Shown: in pieces, positions 42,423 through 50,258 of the stretch
Position numbering within the stretch: position 1 is the first letter of the stretch
How the letters are laid out: each line of letters begins with the position of its first letter
Assembly (NCBI GenBank): GCA_036388675.1
Contig: DASVRI010000033.1
Span: 186,001-250,000, forward strand
Direction of reading: 5' to 3'
DNA length: 64,000 nt
Origin: DASVUS01 sp036388675
Lineage (GTDB): Bacteria > Armatimonadota > Abditibacteriia > Abditibacteriales > Abditibacteriaceae
The notes under the pieces: generated by a model
Told to the model about the DNA's origin: nothing
The model's database searches: none
The model's input: only the letters and a program-made list of their open reading frames with translations
Position numbers and translations under genes: made by a program

Positions 42423-42592
42423 AGCGCCGGTGGCCCGTGCTTTGCCCTGAGCGGCGCGGAACTTTGAAAAGCGATTCAAGAAACACTCCAATGTCACATT
42501 CTTAATTCCATAATCGAGAACGAGTACTCTTTCAGGTAGAAAGTCAGGCTGGGAATGAGTATAATTTTCCTCCGGCTGAGGAGGAACAAGTC

Positions 42593-42952
42593 GTGCCCAA
42601 TTACGAATACGAATGCACGCAGTGCGCGCATCGCTTTGAAGTGTGGCAGAGCGTCGGAGAAGATGCGCCGCCCTGCCCCGAATGCAAGAGCGAAGTCAAA
42701 AAAGTGTTTCACGTACCACGCGTGATTTTCAAAGGCAGTGGCTTCTACGTCACCGACCTGCGCGCGGAAAAAGGTGGCAACGGTTCGTCGGAAGGCAAGT
42801 CCGCCGGTGCTTCCGACGAAAAAACGGGTGGCGCAACGCCCGAAGGTTCGAAAACCACGGATGCTCCATCCGGTGAAAGCAAAGCCGCCGGCACCAAGAG
42901 TGAAAGCCCAGGCGGCTCAAGCTCAGGCGGATCATCGTCCGCTGCGAAGTAG
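42593..42952 (+). CDS. FmdB-family zinc-ribbon protein
   Basis: A 119-residue protein with a GTG start preceded by GAGGAGGA. The N-terminus is the FmdB/CxxC zinc ribbon (MPNYEYECTQC, then PPCPECK: Cys8, 11, 28, 31), often described as a putative regulatory protein. The C-terminal half is a disordered Lys/Gly/Ser/Pro tail. It is single-gene, downstream of a GAGTACTC at 42522. Confidence 0.9.
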   Translation: MPNYEYECTQCAHRFEVWQSVGEDAPPCPECKSEVKKVFHVPRVIFKGSGFYVTDLRAEKGGNGSSEGKSAGASDEKTGGATPEGSKTTDAPSGESKAAGTKSESPGGSSSGGSSSAAK

Positions 42953-43042
42953 CGAAGCCCTGTGGCGGACGTGGAGTTGCCGTTCTTAAAGCCGTTTCCT
43001 GACTAAGGGCCTGTGAGTATCCGCCTGGAATTCTTTGCCGGT

Positions 43043-43069
43043 TTGCGGAAACAGGCAGACTGTTATACA
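43043..43069 (+). promoter_or_regulatory. Promoter of first small lipoprotein
   Basis: TTGCGG and TATACA are 15 bp apart with an extended -10 TG (TGTTATACA). The same arrangement recurs at 43389-43415 before the second lipoprotein with near-identical flanks, and the conservation supports function. The -10 lies about 33 bp before the start codon. Confidence 0.55.
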
Positions 43070-43101
43070 TTTAGGCAAACAAAAGCAAAGGAGGGGAAAC
43101 A

Positions 43102-43263
43102 ATGAAAAAGACCAATCGTTTTGCACTGCTGGCTATTCTGGGTGCTGTGTTGGGCAGCGCGCTCATCATGGGCTGCGGCGGTGGCGGTGACGATGCCGGT
43201 ACCGATACGGCTGCGAATAACACAGCCGGCGCTGCTGGCGGTGCCGGCGAAGACACTCCGTAA
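43102..43263 (+). CDS. Small lipoprotein, copy 1 (53 aa)
   Basis: A 53-residue lipoprotein preceded by AAAGGAGG. The signal is MKKTNRFALLAILGAVLG followed by MGC (Cys25), and only about 28 mature residues follow, rich in Gly, Asp, Ala and Thr. It is a duplicate of the gene at 43448-43594. Signal peptide, promoter and leader are nearly the same but the mature parts differ. It is followed by its own hairpin terminator. The function is unknown. Confidence 0.85.
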   Translation: MKKTNRFALLAILGAVLGSALIMGCGGGGDDAGTDTAANNTAGAAGGAGEDTP

Positions 43264-43287
43264 CCGGCCTCCACGCTGAACCATAAC

Positions 43288-43332
43288 AAAGCCTCGCGAG
43301 TACGTCAGATCGACTGCGCGCGAGGCTTTTAC
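43288..43332 (+). terminator. Rho-independent terminator after lipoprotein copy 1
   Basis: Stem AAAGCCTCGCG (43288-43298) with CGCGAGGCTTT (43319-43329), followed by T residues. The loop contains GAGTACGT, a one- to two-base variant of the GAGTACTC palindrome. Confidence 0.8.
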
Positions 43333-43388
43333 TTGCCGCGGCGGCTGTAAATTTGCCGTGTGATCGGCTAAAGTTGTCAGGCGACGGT

Positions 43389-43415
43389 TTGCTAAAACAA
43401 GCAGACTGTTATACA
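43389..43415 (+). promoter_or_regulatory. Promoter of second small lipoprotein
   Basis: TTGCTA and TATACA are 15 bp apart with an extended -10, matching the promoter at 43043-43069 almost base for base, including the GCAGACTG spacer part. Confidence 0.55.
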
Positions 43416-43447
43416 TTTAAGCAGACATTTGTACAAGGAGAAAAACA

Positions 43448-43594
43448 ATGAAAAAGACCAATCGTTTTGCAGTGTTGGCCGTTCTGGGTGCCGTTCTGGG
43501 TAGCGCCCTCATCATGGGCTGCGGCGGTGGCGACGCAGAAGAAACCACCACCAACTCGGCTAACGGAACCACCACCACGACCGAAACCGACTAA
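43448..43594 (+). CDS. Small lipoprotein, copy 2 (48 aa)
   Basis: A 48-residue lipoprotein with AAGGAG upstream. The first 28 residues are almost identical to copy 1 (MKKTNRFAVLAVLGAVLG, lipobox LIMGC), but the mature part is a short Glu/Thr/Asn tail (AEETTTNSANGTTTTTE). The gene pair arose by tandem duplication of promoter, leader and signal sequence. It ends just before a 50-bp palindromic terminator shared with mdh. Confidence 0.85.
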   Translation: MKKTNRFAVLAVLGAVLGSALIMGCGGGDAEETTTNSANGTTTTTETD

Positions 43595-43604
43595 TCGTCC
43601 GGTG

Positions 43605-43654
43605 CAGCAAACAAGAAAGCCTTCCGAGTACTCGGAAGGCTTTCTTGTTTGCTG
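43605..43654. terminator. 50-bp perfect palindromic, bidirectional terminator centred on GAGTACTC
   Basis: Every base from 43605 to 43654 pairs with its partner around the centre of GAGTACTC (43626-43633). The stem carries A-rich and T-rich arms (ACAAGAAAGCC / GGCTTTCTTGT), so it can end transcription from the lipoprotein gene on plus and from mdh on minus, whose stop lies at 43665. Confidence 0.85.
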
Positions 43655-43664
43655 TCAACATTCT

Positions 43665-44651
43665 CTAGGACGGCAACAGTTCCTGCACCATCGCCTTTTC
43701 TTCCTGCAACTCGGCCACCGAAGCATCAACCTTCTGGCGGCTGAATTCGTCGAGCGGAACATCCTGCACAATTTCGACGTTCGTGCCGTTGAAGCGCGTC
43801 GGAAATGAGCAAATCAAACCTTCCGGCACACCGTAGCTGCCATCGGAGACAACGGCCAGGCTGTGCCAATCAGCGCCCGGTGTCGCTGTGGTCGCGCCCA
43901 CAACACTGCCGATAATCGCATTGGCCGCCGAACCCGCCGAAGATGCGCCGCGCGCTTTGATGATGGCTGCGCCACGCTGCTGCACAGTGAAAATGAATTC
44001 GCCTTGCAGCCACGCCGTATCACTAATGGTTTCAGTGGCCGGCTTGCCGTTGATGCGCGCGTTGGTGTAATCGGGATACTGCGTCGCCGAGTGGTTGCCC
44101 CAAATCGTGACACGCTCAACCGCCGTGACATCCACACCGGCTTTTTGTGCTAACTGTGTCTTAGCGCGGTTTTCGTCCAGGCGCGTCATGGCATACCAAC
44201 GGTCGCGCGGCACGTCGGGCGCGTTGTTCATCGCGATCAGGCAGTTGGTGTTGCACGGATTACCCACCACGAGTACTCGCACATCGCTGGCCGCGTTGGC
44301 CTGAATCGCTTTGCCCTGTCCCGTGAAGATGTTGCCGTTGATGCCCAGCAAATCTTTGCGCTCCATTCCCTGCTTGCGCGGCACGCTGCCGATCAGGAGC
44401 GCCCAGTTAACGCCTTTGAAACCTTCGTTGAGATCGCTGGTCGGCACGATGCCCTTCAACAGCGGAAAGGCGCAATCTTCCAGTTCCATCACGACACCCT
44501 GCAAAGCGTCCATGCCGGGCGGAATTTCAATAAGGTGCAAAACGACCGGCGTGTCCGACCCGAACATCTGTCCCGATGCGACGCGAAAGGCCAGCGCATA
44601 ACCGATTTGTCCGGCAGCGCCTGTAATGGCTACGTGAATTGGTTCGCTCAT
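43665..44651 (-). CDS. mdh: Malate dehydrogenase
   Basis: 328 residues, in the bacterial MDH type 2 family. The Rossmann motif is TGAAGQIGYAL, followed by LIEIPPGMDALQGVVMEL, active-site arginine in TRLDENRAK and catalytic histidine in IWGNHSATQYPD. It interconverts malate and oxaloacetate with NAD. AAGGAGC precedes the ATG. It is monocistronic and convergent with the small lipoprotein gene. A GAGTACTC at 44271 encodes RVL in the conserved VRVLVVGNPCNTN segment. Confidence 0.96.
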   Translation of the reverse strand: MSEPIHVAITGAAGQIGYALAFRVASGQMFGSDTPVVLHLIEIPPGMDALQGVVMELEDCAFPLLKGIVPTSDLNEGFKGVNWALLIGSVPRKQGMERKDLLGINGNIFTGQGKAIQANAASDVRVLVVGNPCNTNCLIAMNNAPDVPRDRWYAMTRLDENRAKTQLAQKAGVDVTAVERVTIWGNHSATQYPDYTNARINGKPATETISDTAWLQGEFIFTVQQRGAAIIKARGASSAGSAANAIIGSVVGATTATPGADWHSLAVVSDGSYGVPEGLICSFPTRFNGTNVEIVQDVPLDEFSRQKVDASVAELQEEKAMVQELLPS

Positions 44652-44788
44652 AGCGGCTCCTTGAATTACGTCAGGTTCGTTTCCTCGCGTATTTTAGCAA
44701 ATGCGCCGCCGCCTGCTTATCCACCAATCGACGGATGCTGCGCCTCATTCGGCTAAAGTCGCAATAGCTGCTTGACTCTCGACTACGT

Positions 44789-44808
44789 TTATCGTAAGTT
44801 GACGATAA
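44789..44808. promoter_or_regulatory. ArsR operator overlapping promoter and start
   Basis: TTATCGT (44789-44795) and ACGATAA (44802-44808) form a 7-6-7 inverted repeat that ends two bases before the ATG at 44811. TTGACT (44772-44777) and TAAGTT (44795-44800) are 17 bp apart, so the operator covers the -10 element. An ACGATAA half-site recurs before the next gene (about 45168-45176). Confidence 0.6.
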
Positions 44809-44810
44809 GA

Positions 44811-45140
44811 ATGAAAAACAGTAATTGCGATGACGTTTGTTGCCCGGCTCCCTCACCCAAAACTCGCTCGTTAAACGGTGACGAGCGTTTTGCACAATTG
44901 GCGCAGGCGTTGGGCCATCCGGCGCGCATCGCGATTATCCGTTTACTCAAAGAGCGAAAAACCTGCATTTGCGGCGAAATCGTCGAAGTGCTGCCGCTGG
45001 CTCAAAGCACGGTTTCGCAGCACCTGAAAGTCCTCAAGGAAGCGGGCTGGATACAAGGCGAAGTGGATGGGCCGCGTGTCTGCTACTGCCTCGATCCCGA
45101 CACCTTCAAGCGGTTTCGCTCGCTGCTCGACACGCTCTAA
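44811..45140 (+). CDS. ArsR-family metal(loid)-responsive repressor
   Basis: 109 residues. The winged helix reads GHPARIAIIRLL, then LAQSTVSQHLKVLKEAGWI, with a C-x-C sensor pair in the position of the ArsR ELCVCDL motif (TCICGEI, Cys52 and Cys54) and extra cysteines at the N-terminus (Cys6, 10, 11). It should release DNA on binding arsenite or a soft metal. The ATG at 44811 is only about 10 bp from the candidate -10, so the mRNA may be almost leaderless. A TTG at 44772 is an alternative start but would coincide with the -35. It is followed by a DUF6428 gene. Confidence 0.88.
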   Translation: MKNSNCDDVCCPAPSPKTRSLNGDERFAQLAQALGHPARIAIIRLLKERKTCICGEIVEVLPLAQSTVSQHLKVLKEAGWIQGEVDGPRVCYCLDPDTFKRFRSLLDTL

Positions 45141-45202
45141 ATTTTTTGCCCTGATCCATCGCAATTTAACGATAATAACACGCACATCAAAGGAATTTTG
45201 CC

Positions 45203-45685
45203 ATGATACTGAACGAATTTAAGTCGCTCCTCGAAGCGAACCGCGAAAGAGATTTTCGCTTGCAGCTCCCCGACCAAACTGCCGTACCGGTTTCGTTTCA
45301 CATCACCGAAGTGGCGCACGTGCAAAAGAAGTTCATCGATTGCGGCGGCACCATGCGCGAGCAGCAGACCTGCCAGCTTCAGGCGTGGGTCGGCCCGGAC
45401 GAAGACCACCGCATCGCTTCCGGCAAAATGGCCGACATTCTGAACAAGGCGTCCAGCTTTTTGCCGGGCGACGATCTGCCGGTGGAAATCGAATACGAAA
45501 ACGTCAACATCTCGCAGTATGCGGTGGCCGAAGCCCTTGTCACCGACGATGCGGTAACTCTGCAACTAGCGACAAAGCACACCGCGTGCCTGGCACCAGA
45601 GTTGTGTATCGCTCCCGGCGCAGCGATTCCGCTCGTCGCGATTCCGCTCGCGGCCTGCGGCTGTGGCCCCGCCGGCTGCTGCTGA
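45203..45685 (+). CDS. DUF6428-like protein downstream of ArsR
   Basis: 160 residues, with AAAGGA before the ATG. The N-terminus and core (VPVSFHITEVAHVQKKFIDC, then QLQAWVGPDEDHRIASGKM) match the DUF6428 type often found next to arsR-like genes. The last residues are an unusual cysteine cluster (AACGCGPAGCC), which suggests metal(loid) binding. The function is unknown. Placement after the repressor and an operator half-site in the gap support co-regulation. Confidence 0.75.
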   Translation: MILNEFKSLLEANRERDFRLQLPDQTAVPVSFHITEVAHVQKKFIDCGGTMREQQTCQLQAWVGPDEDHRIASGKMADILNKASSFLPGDDLPVEIEYENVNISQYAVAEALVTDDAVTLQLATKHTACLAPELCIAPGAAIPLVAIPLAACGCGPAGCC

Positions 45686-45791
45686 GTACGCGGCGCAAGC
45701 AGCATGAACGTGCCCGGTCGAGTACTCGTGGAGCGTTGACAGCGACCGCATAGACCGCTATAATGTGTCGGGTTCAGGAGAAGGAAGAAAT

Positions 45792-45977
45792 ATGCCAGCT
45801 ATTGATTTACCACGTCTGCAAGCTCTCGATATGGCGCCGTTGCAACAGCTCGACCACCAGTTCGGTGATGCGATCCGCTTTGAGCACAGTGAGCGCCGCC
45901 GCAAAATCGAAGAGCGCAAGCAAAAGAAACAGAAAAAGAAAAAGCGCAAGCGCCGCCTGCAGCAAGACAACTCGTAA
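45792..45977 (+). CDS. Small highly basic hypothetical protein (61 aa)
   Basis: A start with a purine-rich AGGAGAAGGAAG leader. The first half is ordinary (MPAIDLPRLQALDMAPLQQL) and the second is a lysine/arginine block (RRRKIEERKQKKQKKKKRKR). Nothing identifies a function, and nucleic-acid binding is possible. It lies 75 bp before tRNA-Met, with a 13-bp inverted repeat between them. Confidence 0.55.
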   Translation: MPAIDLPRLQALDMAPLQQLDHQFGDAIRFEHSERRRKIEERKQKKQKKKKRKRRLQQDNS

Positions 45978-45985
45978 GTTCTGAG

Positions 45986-46043
45986 TTTTGAGTTGTAAAT
46001 TTTGAGTTGGCGACACTACGAATTCAAACCTTACAACTCAAAA
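45986..46043. terminator. 13-bp inverted repeat before tRNA-Met
   Basis: TTTTGAGTTGTAA (45986-45998) pairs exactly with TTACAACTCAAAA (46031-46043) across a 32-bp loop. A weak terminator for the small basic protein gene is possible, but no good T-run follows. Confidence 0.4.
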
Positions 46044-46051
46044 TTGTCTTT

Positions 46052-46125
46052 GGCGGGGTAGCTCAGTTGGTTAGAGCAGCGGAATCATAATCCGCGTGTC
46101 GGGGGTTCGAATCCCTCCCTCGCTA
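46052..46125 (+). tRNA. tRNA-Met/Ile2 (CAT)
   Basis: Cloverleaf with D-arm GCTCAGTTGGTTAGAGC, anticodon stem GCGGA/TCCGC with loop ATCATAA (anticodon CAT), T-loop GGTTCGAATCC. It lacks initiator features, so it is elongator Met or lysidine-modified Ile. CCA is not encoded. Confidence 0.9.
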
Positions 46126-46163
46126 CGATGGCCGTCCTCGGCTTGCCGTAACACGGTCGTCCC

Positions 46164-46215
46164 CAACCTCCACCCGGAGTTTTCCTGAGATTCTCCGGGT
46201 GGAGGTTGTTCTTTT
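46164..46215 (+). terminator. Strong rho-independent terminator after tRNA-Met
   Basis: A 16-bp perfect stem (CAACCTCCACCCGGAG / CTCCGGGTGGAGGTTG, 46164-46208) with a 13-nt loop, followed by TTCTTTTT. Confidence 0.9.
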
Positions 46216-46406
46216 TGTGGTCCTTTTTTCGAGTACTCACATCCTGTATTTCCCCGGCTCTTGCACCTCTTTTTCACCTGTGTTATCCTCTTAAATGGTT
46301 TCATTAATTCCAGTGAAATGGAACTTTTCAGGGTGCGAAACGTTTATATTTCATGCGTGAAACAACCTTGAACGGACAACACAACGGGACAAAAGGAGTT
46401 AGAACC

Positions 46407-47393
46407 ATGACCCAGGATTTAGTGACGACGAACCCTCAAAGCGACTCCGCCCTGGCCCAGATGGACGTGTTCCCCGACTTTGCAATTACCCTCGATGAGG
46501 CGCGACGCCGCATCAAGATGTTGCAAGAGTTCGTGCGCGACCAGATGGTGGACGGCGAAGATTACGGCGTGATTCCGGGCACCGGCTCCAAGCCGACGCT
46601 GCTCAAGCCCGGCGCCGAGAAATTGAACGCCATCTTCGGGCTGGCGCCCATTGTTGAGATTACCAACCGCATGGAAGATTGGGACGCCGGCTTTGTGGCC
46701 TACGAAGTGAAAGTGACGCTTTTGAACAAGCGCACGACCAATGTCGAGGCCGAAGGCGTGGGCGCATGCAACTCGCGCGAGCGCAAATACAAGAACCAGG
46801 ACGCGGCCAACATTGCCAACACCATCTTGAAGATGGCCAAGAAGCGTGCGCTGATTGACGCAACGCTGTCAGCCACGCGCGCTTCCGGCTTGTTTACGCA
46901 AGACCTGGAAGACATGGACCTGGATCGCGATGCCACGCAGCGTTACGATTACGTGCAGGTGCCGTCTCGTAATGAGAGCAACGGCAATGGTTCCAGCCAT
47001 GGTGCAAGCAGCGGTTTTACGCCGGCGCGCAGCAATCGCGGCGAGTACTCGAACGGCAACGGCGTGGCTGCGGATGAGGCCAACGGTGCAGCAAATGGTG
47101 GCAATGGTGTCAACCGCGAAGCGGGTGGCAACAGCAACGTCTTGACGGAAGCGCAACGAGGCGCCATACTTGCCATCGCTAACAAGGTTTTCGGGCGCAC
47201 GACCAAGGAAGAGATGGCTAAACTGGTCGATAAGCCGATCTCGCAGTTGACCAAGAGTGAAGCGTCTTCACTGATCGACCGACTGCGTGCGATGCTGCCC
47301 GAACAGCCCCAGAGTGGACGCGACGAGCGCAATGGCAACGCCAATGTTCGCGAGTATGCAGAAAATCGCAACGGCTCGGCGTCACGCAGTTAA
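46407..47393 (+). CDS. Conserved phage/plasmid-style protein of unknown function
   Basis: 328 residues from the ATG at 46407, preceded by AAAGGAG. The N-terminal 170 residues have a strongly conserved look: DEARRRIKMLQEFVRDQMV, DYGVIPGTGSKPTLLKPGAE, ACNSRERKYKNQDAANIANT, MAKKRALIDATLSATRASG. Proteins with this core are seen in phages, plasmids and scattered chromosomes, sometimes near recombination genes. A single-strand-annealing-like role is speculation. A Gly/Asn/Ser-rich linker (about 185-245) precedes a C-terminal domain of about 60 residues (LTEAQRGAILAIANKVFGR). GAGTACTC at 47043 lies in the linker (EYS). Confidence 0.75.
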   Translation: MTQDLVTTNPQSDSALAQMDVFPDFAITLDEARRRIKMLQEFVRDQMVDGEDYGVIPGTGSKPTLLKPGAEKLNAIFGLAPIVEITNRMEDWDAGFVAYEVKVTLLNKRTTNVEAEGVGACNSRERKYKNQDAANIANTILKMAKKRALIDATLSATRASGLFTQDLEDMDLDRDATQRYDYVQVPSRNESNGNGSSHGASSGFTPARSNRGEYSNGNGVAADEANGAANGGNGVNREAGGNSNVLTEAQRGAILAIANKVFGRTTKEEMAKLVDKPISQLTKSEASSLIDRLRAMLPEQPQSGRDERNGNANVREYAENRNGSASRS

Positions 47394-47464
47394 GGCCTGA
47401 TGGCTAAGGCTTTACCCAAGTCGCACCATTACTTTTAACACGATGGCGGGATGAACCGCGTGTT

Positions 47465-47506
47465 CAAGACGGCTGCACCAAATTGGTGTAGCCGTCTTGT
47501 TTTTTG
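47465..47506 (+). terminator. Rho-independent terminator
   Basis: Stem CAAGACGGCTGCACCAA with TTGGTGTAGCCGTCTTG (one G-U pair, 47465-47499), followed by six T residues. It ends the gene at 46407-47393. Confidence 0.9.
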
Positions 47507-47537
47507 AAGCTATAGCAGTTAAGGGACACAAGGCTAC

Positions 47538-47612
47538 CCCGGAACCCCAAGCGTGAGCGCGGGGCTAACGCACCAGTACGTTTAGCCCCGCGCTCACGCT
47601 TGGGGTTCCGGG
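47538..47612. repeat. 31-bp perfect inverted repeat (REP-like element)
   Basis: Arms 47538-47568 and 47582-47612 are exact reverse complements separated by 13 bp. The arms contain GGAACCCCAAGCGTGAGCGC. No T-run follows. Intergenic elements of this style (AGCGTGAGCG cores) are common in some environmental bacteria. It lies 30 bp after a true terminator, so it is not needed for termination. Confidence 0.8.
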
Positions 47613-47654
47613 CGACCACGTGTAGCCATTAAGCGTTAACCAATATAGTCGAGC

Positions 47655-48100
47655 TTACTCTCGCTGAATGATGCGAATAAGTTGTCTACAAGTCGCGTGC
47701 CTCTCCCCCATCCAATGTCTGTCACTACGAATGGTAAAGCGCACATAGCAGTGAGGACAACGTAGCCATCCTTCTTCATCTAAGACGGCATTCAACGTTG
47801 AATTATCGTTATCTGGAGTCCAAGGGTCATTAACTGTCTTTCTCTGGCAGGGAGGACAGTGTATTCCAACTTAGCGGCAGGACTTCCATAATTGCGTGGA
47901 GCCGGTTTGGTTTCGCGATTGCCATTATCTGTAAAGCGAACGATCTCTTTACATTGCGCAACCAAGTATGACTGGCACACAGGGCGCTTTTTCCTTACGA
48001 GTAAAAGGAGGCCGGGATAATGTGCCCGCACTTGTTCTAAATTGGTACCAGTCACTTTAAACGGCTGATGATGACCAAGCAGGCGTTGGTACCACTTCAT
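47655..48100 (-). pseudogene. Frameshifted small zinc-ribbon protein
   Basis: From the ATG at 48100 the minus strand encodes MKWYQRLLGHHQPFKV and a C-x8-C pair (VCQSYLVAQCKEI). Near residue 76 the frame loses character, while the neighbouring frame continues with GIHCPPCQRKTVNDPW and GWLRCPHCYVRFTIRSDRHW up to a stop at 47655-47657. Two CxxC motifs suggest a zinc-binding domain. The second frame has no start of its own and begins just after a stop, so one gene broken by an indel is the best reading. The function is unknown. Confidence 0.5.
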
Positions 48101-48135
48101 AACGGCTCCACTGATACGCAGATTACACGGTTATC

Positions 48136-50199
48136 CTAACCACGCAACAAACGTAGCGCATTTGCTGTGACGAGCAGCGTTGCGCCCGTATCGGCGATGA
48201 CGCCGCCGATGAGTTGGTATTCGCCCCACAGGTTGAGAAACAGGCCCGCCACAAAGATCGCTTTCATGACCAACGCAATGCCCACATTTTGAATAATGAC
48301 GGCGCGGGCGTGACGCGCAATTGTGATCGCCTGCGGCAGCTTCTGCAAGTCGTCGCTCATCAGGGCCACGTCGGCGGCTTCGATGGCTGCGTCGGTTCCG
48401 GCAACACCCATTGCAACGCCGATGTCGGCCACAGCGAGCGCGGGCGCATCGTTGATGCCATCGCCCACCATCGCGACGCGGTCGTATTGCAATGATAGCG
48501 CGCGCACCGCATCGAGCTTGTCTTTTGGCAAAAGTGCAGCGCGCCACTCATCGGCCCCGACTTCGCTTGCGACATCACGCACCGCCGCTTCGTTGTCGCC
48601 CGAAAGAATGACACGCGTTTCAAGACCCTGCTCTTTCAACTGTTCGAGTACTCGCCGGGCTTCGGGGCGGATGCTGTCGCAAAAGCCAAAGGCCGCTGTC
48701 GGCCCGTGTTCATCGCCCAGCAGCGCGATGCTGCGCCCGCTGTTGCGCAAAGATGAAAGTGCGCTGTCCACGGGCGAGCCGCTGCTTTCGAAAAGCTCGG
48801 CTCTCCCGATTTGATAGCGCCGCCCACGCACAATGCCGCTCAAGCCGCGACCACCCAACTCCTGCGCTTCGCTTACCGAGAGATGTTCTGCCTTCTGCTT
48901 TCGCGCGTAGGCTACCACGGCGCGCGCCAGAGGATGCTCGCTTTGTGCCTCCAGCGACGCGGCAATGGCCAACGCCTGCTGTGGCTCGACACCATTTAAG
49001 GTAATGAAGTCGCGCACTACGGGCGAGCCTTGCGTCAGCGTTCCGGTTTTATCGAAAGCGATGGCGCGCACCTGAGCAAGCGACTCCAGAGCCGCGCCGC
49101 CGCGCACCAGAATGCCCTGTCGTGCCGCGTGCGACAAAGCGCAAATCGAAGCGACCGGCCCGCTGAGCACAAAAGCGCAGGGACACGCCGCAACAAGCAA
49201 CGCCAGCGCGCGCAAAATGGAATCGTGCCACGGTGCGTGGAATGCAAGCGGCGGCACCAGCGCCACCAGCGTCGCCACGGCCAAAACGCAGGGCGTGTAG
49301 CGCAAGGCGAACTTTTCGAGAGTGCGCTGCCGCTTCGACTTTTGCCCCTGCGCTTCAATCACCAGGCGGGCGATGCGCGCCGTCGTACCTTCATGCGCCG
49401 GACGCAATGCGCGCACATCGAGTACTCCGGTGCCGTTCAATGTGCCGGCGAACACTTCGTCACCGGCACATTTTTCTACGGGCAGGCTCTCGCCGGTCAC
49501 CGGCGCCTGATCGACATCAGAATGTCCCGCCACAACCACGCCATCAAGCGCGATACGCTCACCGGAACGCACCACGAACACCTGACCAACTTGAACTTCG
49601 GCAGCGTCAATTTCCACCAAGTCGTTTTCGACGAGTCCATCAAGTGCCACCGCGCTCTGAGTACTCGCAGCAAGGCTGTCGCGTCGCACCAGAGCGCGCG
49701 GCGGCGCGAGCTTCATCAGGCCTGTAATGGCATGGCGCGAGCGGTGCACACTCGCTTCTTCGAGCCATTCGGAAACGGCATACAAAAATACCAGCGCCGC
49801 CGCTTCGCCCCAGTCGCTCAGAACGCAGGCACCCACAACCGCAATGCTCATCAGCACGTTCATGTCGAGCGAACGCGCTGTCAGCGCCCGCCACGCGCCA
49901 CGCAACAAAGGCCAGGCTCCGGTGGCTACCGAGAGCGCATACAAAGCGATGGACCACAATGCCACGACATTGAAGCGCGTGGTTATCCAGGCCGCAGCCG
50001 CCAGACCGCCACACGCCAGCGCGCCGATTCTCTGCCAGCGCTCTGTATCGGCATCGCTGTCGTCGTGCGTGTGCAAACCGTGCGGCGCAGCAGGCGCGCA
50101 ACCGCTGCAGCAACCTCCGGTGGCACACGACTCTACAAAAGTCGCGGCTTCTGCTGGCGGCGCTTCTTTTTCTCGAAGCTCGAGGGGGATATTCGACAC
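48136..50199 (-). CDS. Heavy-metal-transporting P1B-type ATPase (Zn/Cd/Pb type)
   Basis: 687 residues, GTG start. The membrane CPC motif (AACPCAFVLSGP, Cys339 and Cys341), the phosphorylated aspartate D383 in FDKTGTLTQ, the actuator TGES, and the hinge VGDGINDAPAL identify a P1B ATPase of the ZntA/CadA class. There is no N-terminal HMA domain. Instead there is a cysteine/histidine-rich leader (CATGGCCSGC, HGLHTHDD) that may bind the metal. It is 59 bp downstream of an ArsR/SmtB-type gene with a good operator, so it forms an efflux operon. Three GAGTACTC copies lie inside. Confidence 0.93.
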   Translation of the reverse strand: MSNIPLELREKEAPPAEAATFVESCATGGCCSGCAPAAPHGLHTHDDSDADTERWQRIGALACGGLAAAAWITTRFNVVALWSIALYALSVATGAWPLLRGAWRALTARSLDMNVLMSIAVVGACVLSDWGEAAALVFLYAVSEWLEEASVHRSRHAITGLMKLAPPRALVRRDSLAASTQSAVALDGLVENDLVEIDAAEVQVGQVFVVRSGERIALDGVVVAGHSDVDQAPVTGESLPVEKCAGDEVFAGTLNGTGVLDVRALRPAHEGTTARIARLVIEAQGQKSKRQRTLEKFALRYTPCVLAVATLVALVPPLAFHAPWHDSILRALALLVAACPCAFVLSGPVASICALSHAARQGILVRGGAALESLAQVRAIAFDKTGTLTQGSPVVRDFITLNGVEPQQALAIAASLEAQSEHPLARAVVAYARKQKAEHLSVSEAQELGGRGLSGIVRGRRYQIGRAELFESSGSPVDSALSSLRNSGRSIALLGDEHGPTAAFGFCDSIRPEARRVLEQLKEQGLETRVILSGDNEAAVRDVASEVGADEWRAALLPKDKLDAVRALSLQYDRVAMVGDGINDAPALAVADIGVAMGVAGTDAAIEAADVALMSDDLQKLPQAITIARHARAVIIQNVGIALVMKAIFVAGLFLNLWGEYQLIGGVIADTGATLLVTANALRLLRG

Positions 50200-50258
50200 G
50201 TTTGCTGTCCTCTCTTACAAATCAGGTACGCTGTCGCCGCGTGTTGTGCTGTCGTAGC

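Noticed and set aside
46407..47393. Naming this a RecT/Erf recombinase
   Set aside because: The context is not a phage and the motifs I see are not diagnostic. It is left as unknown.
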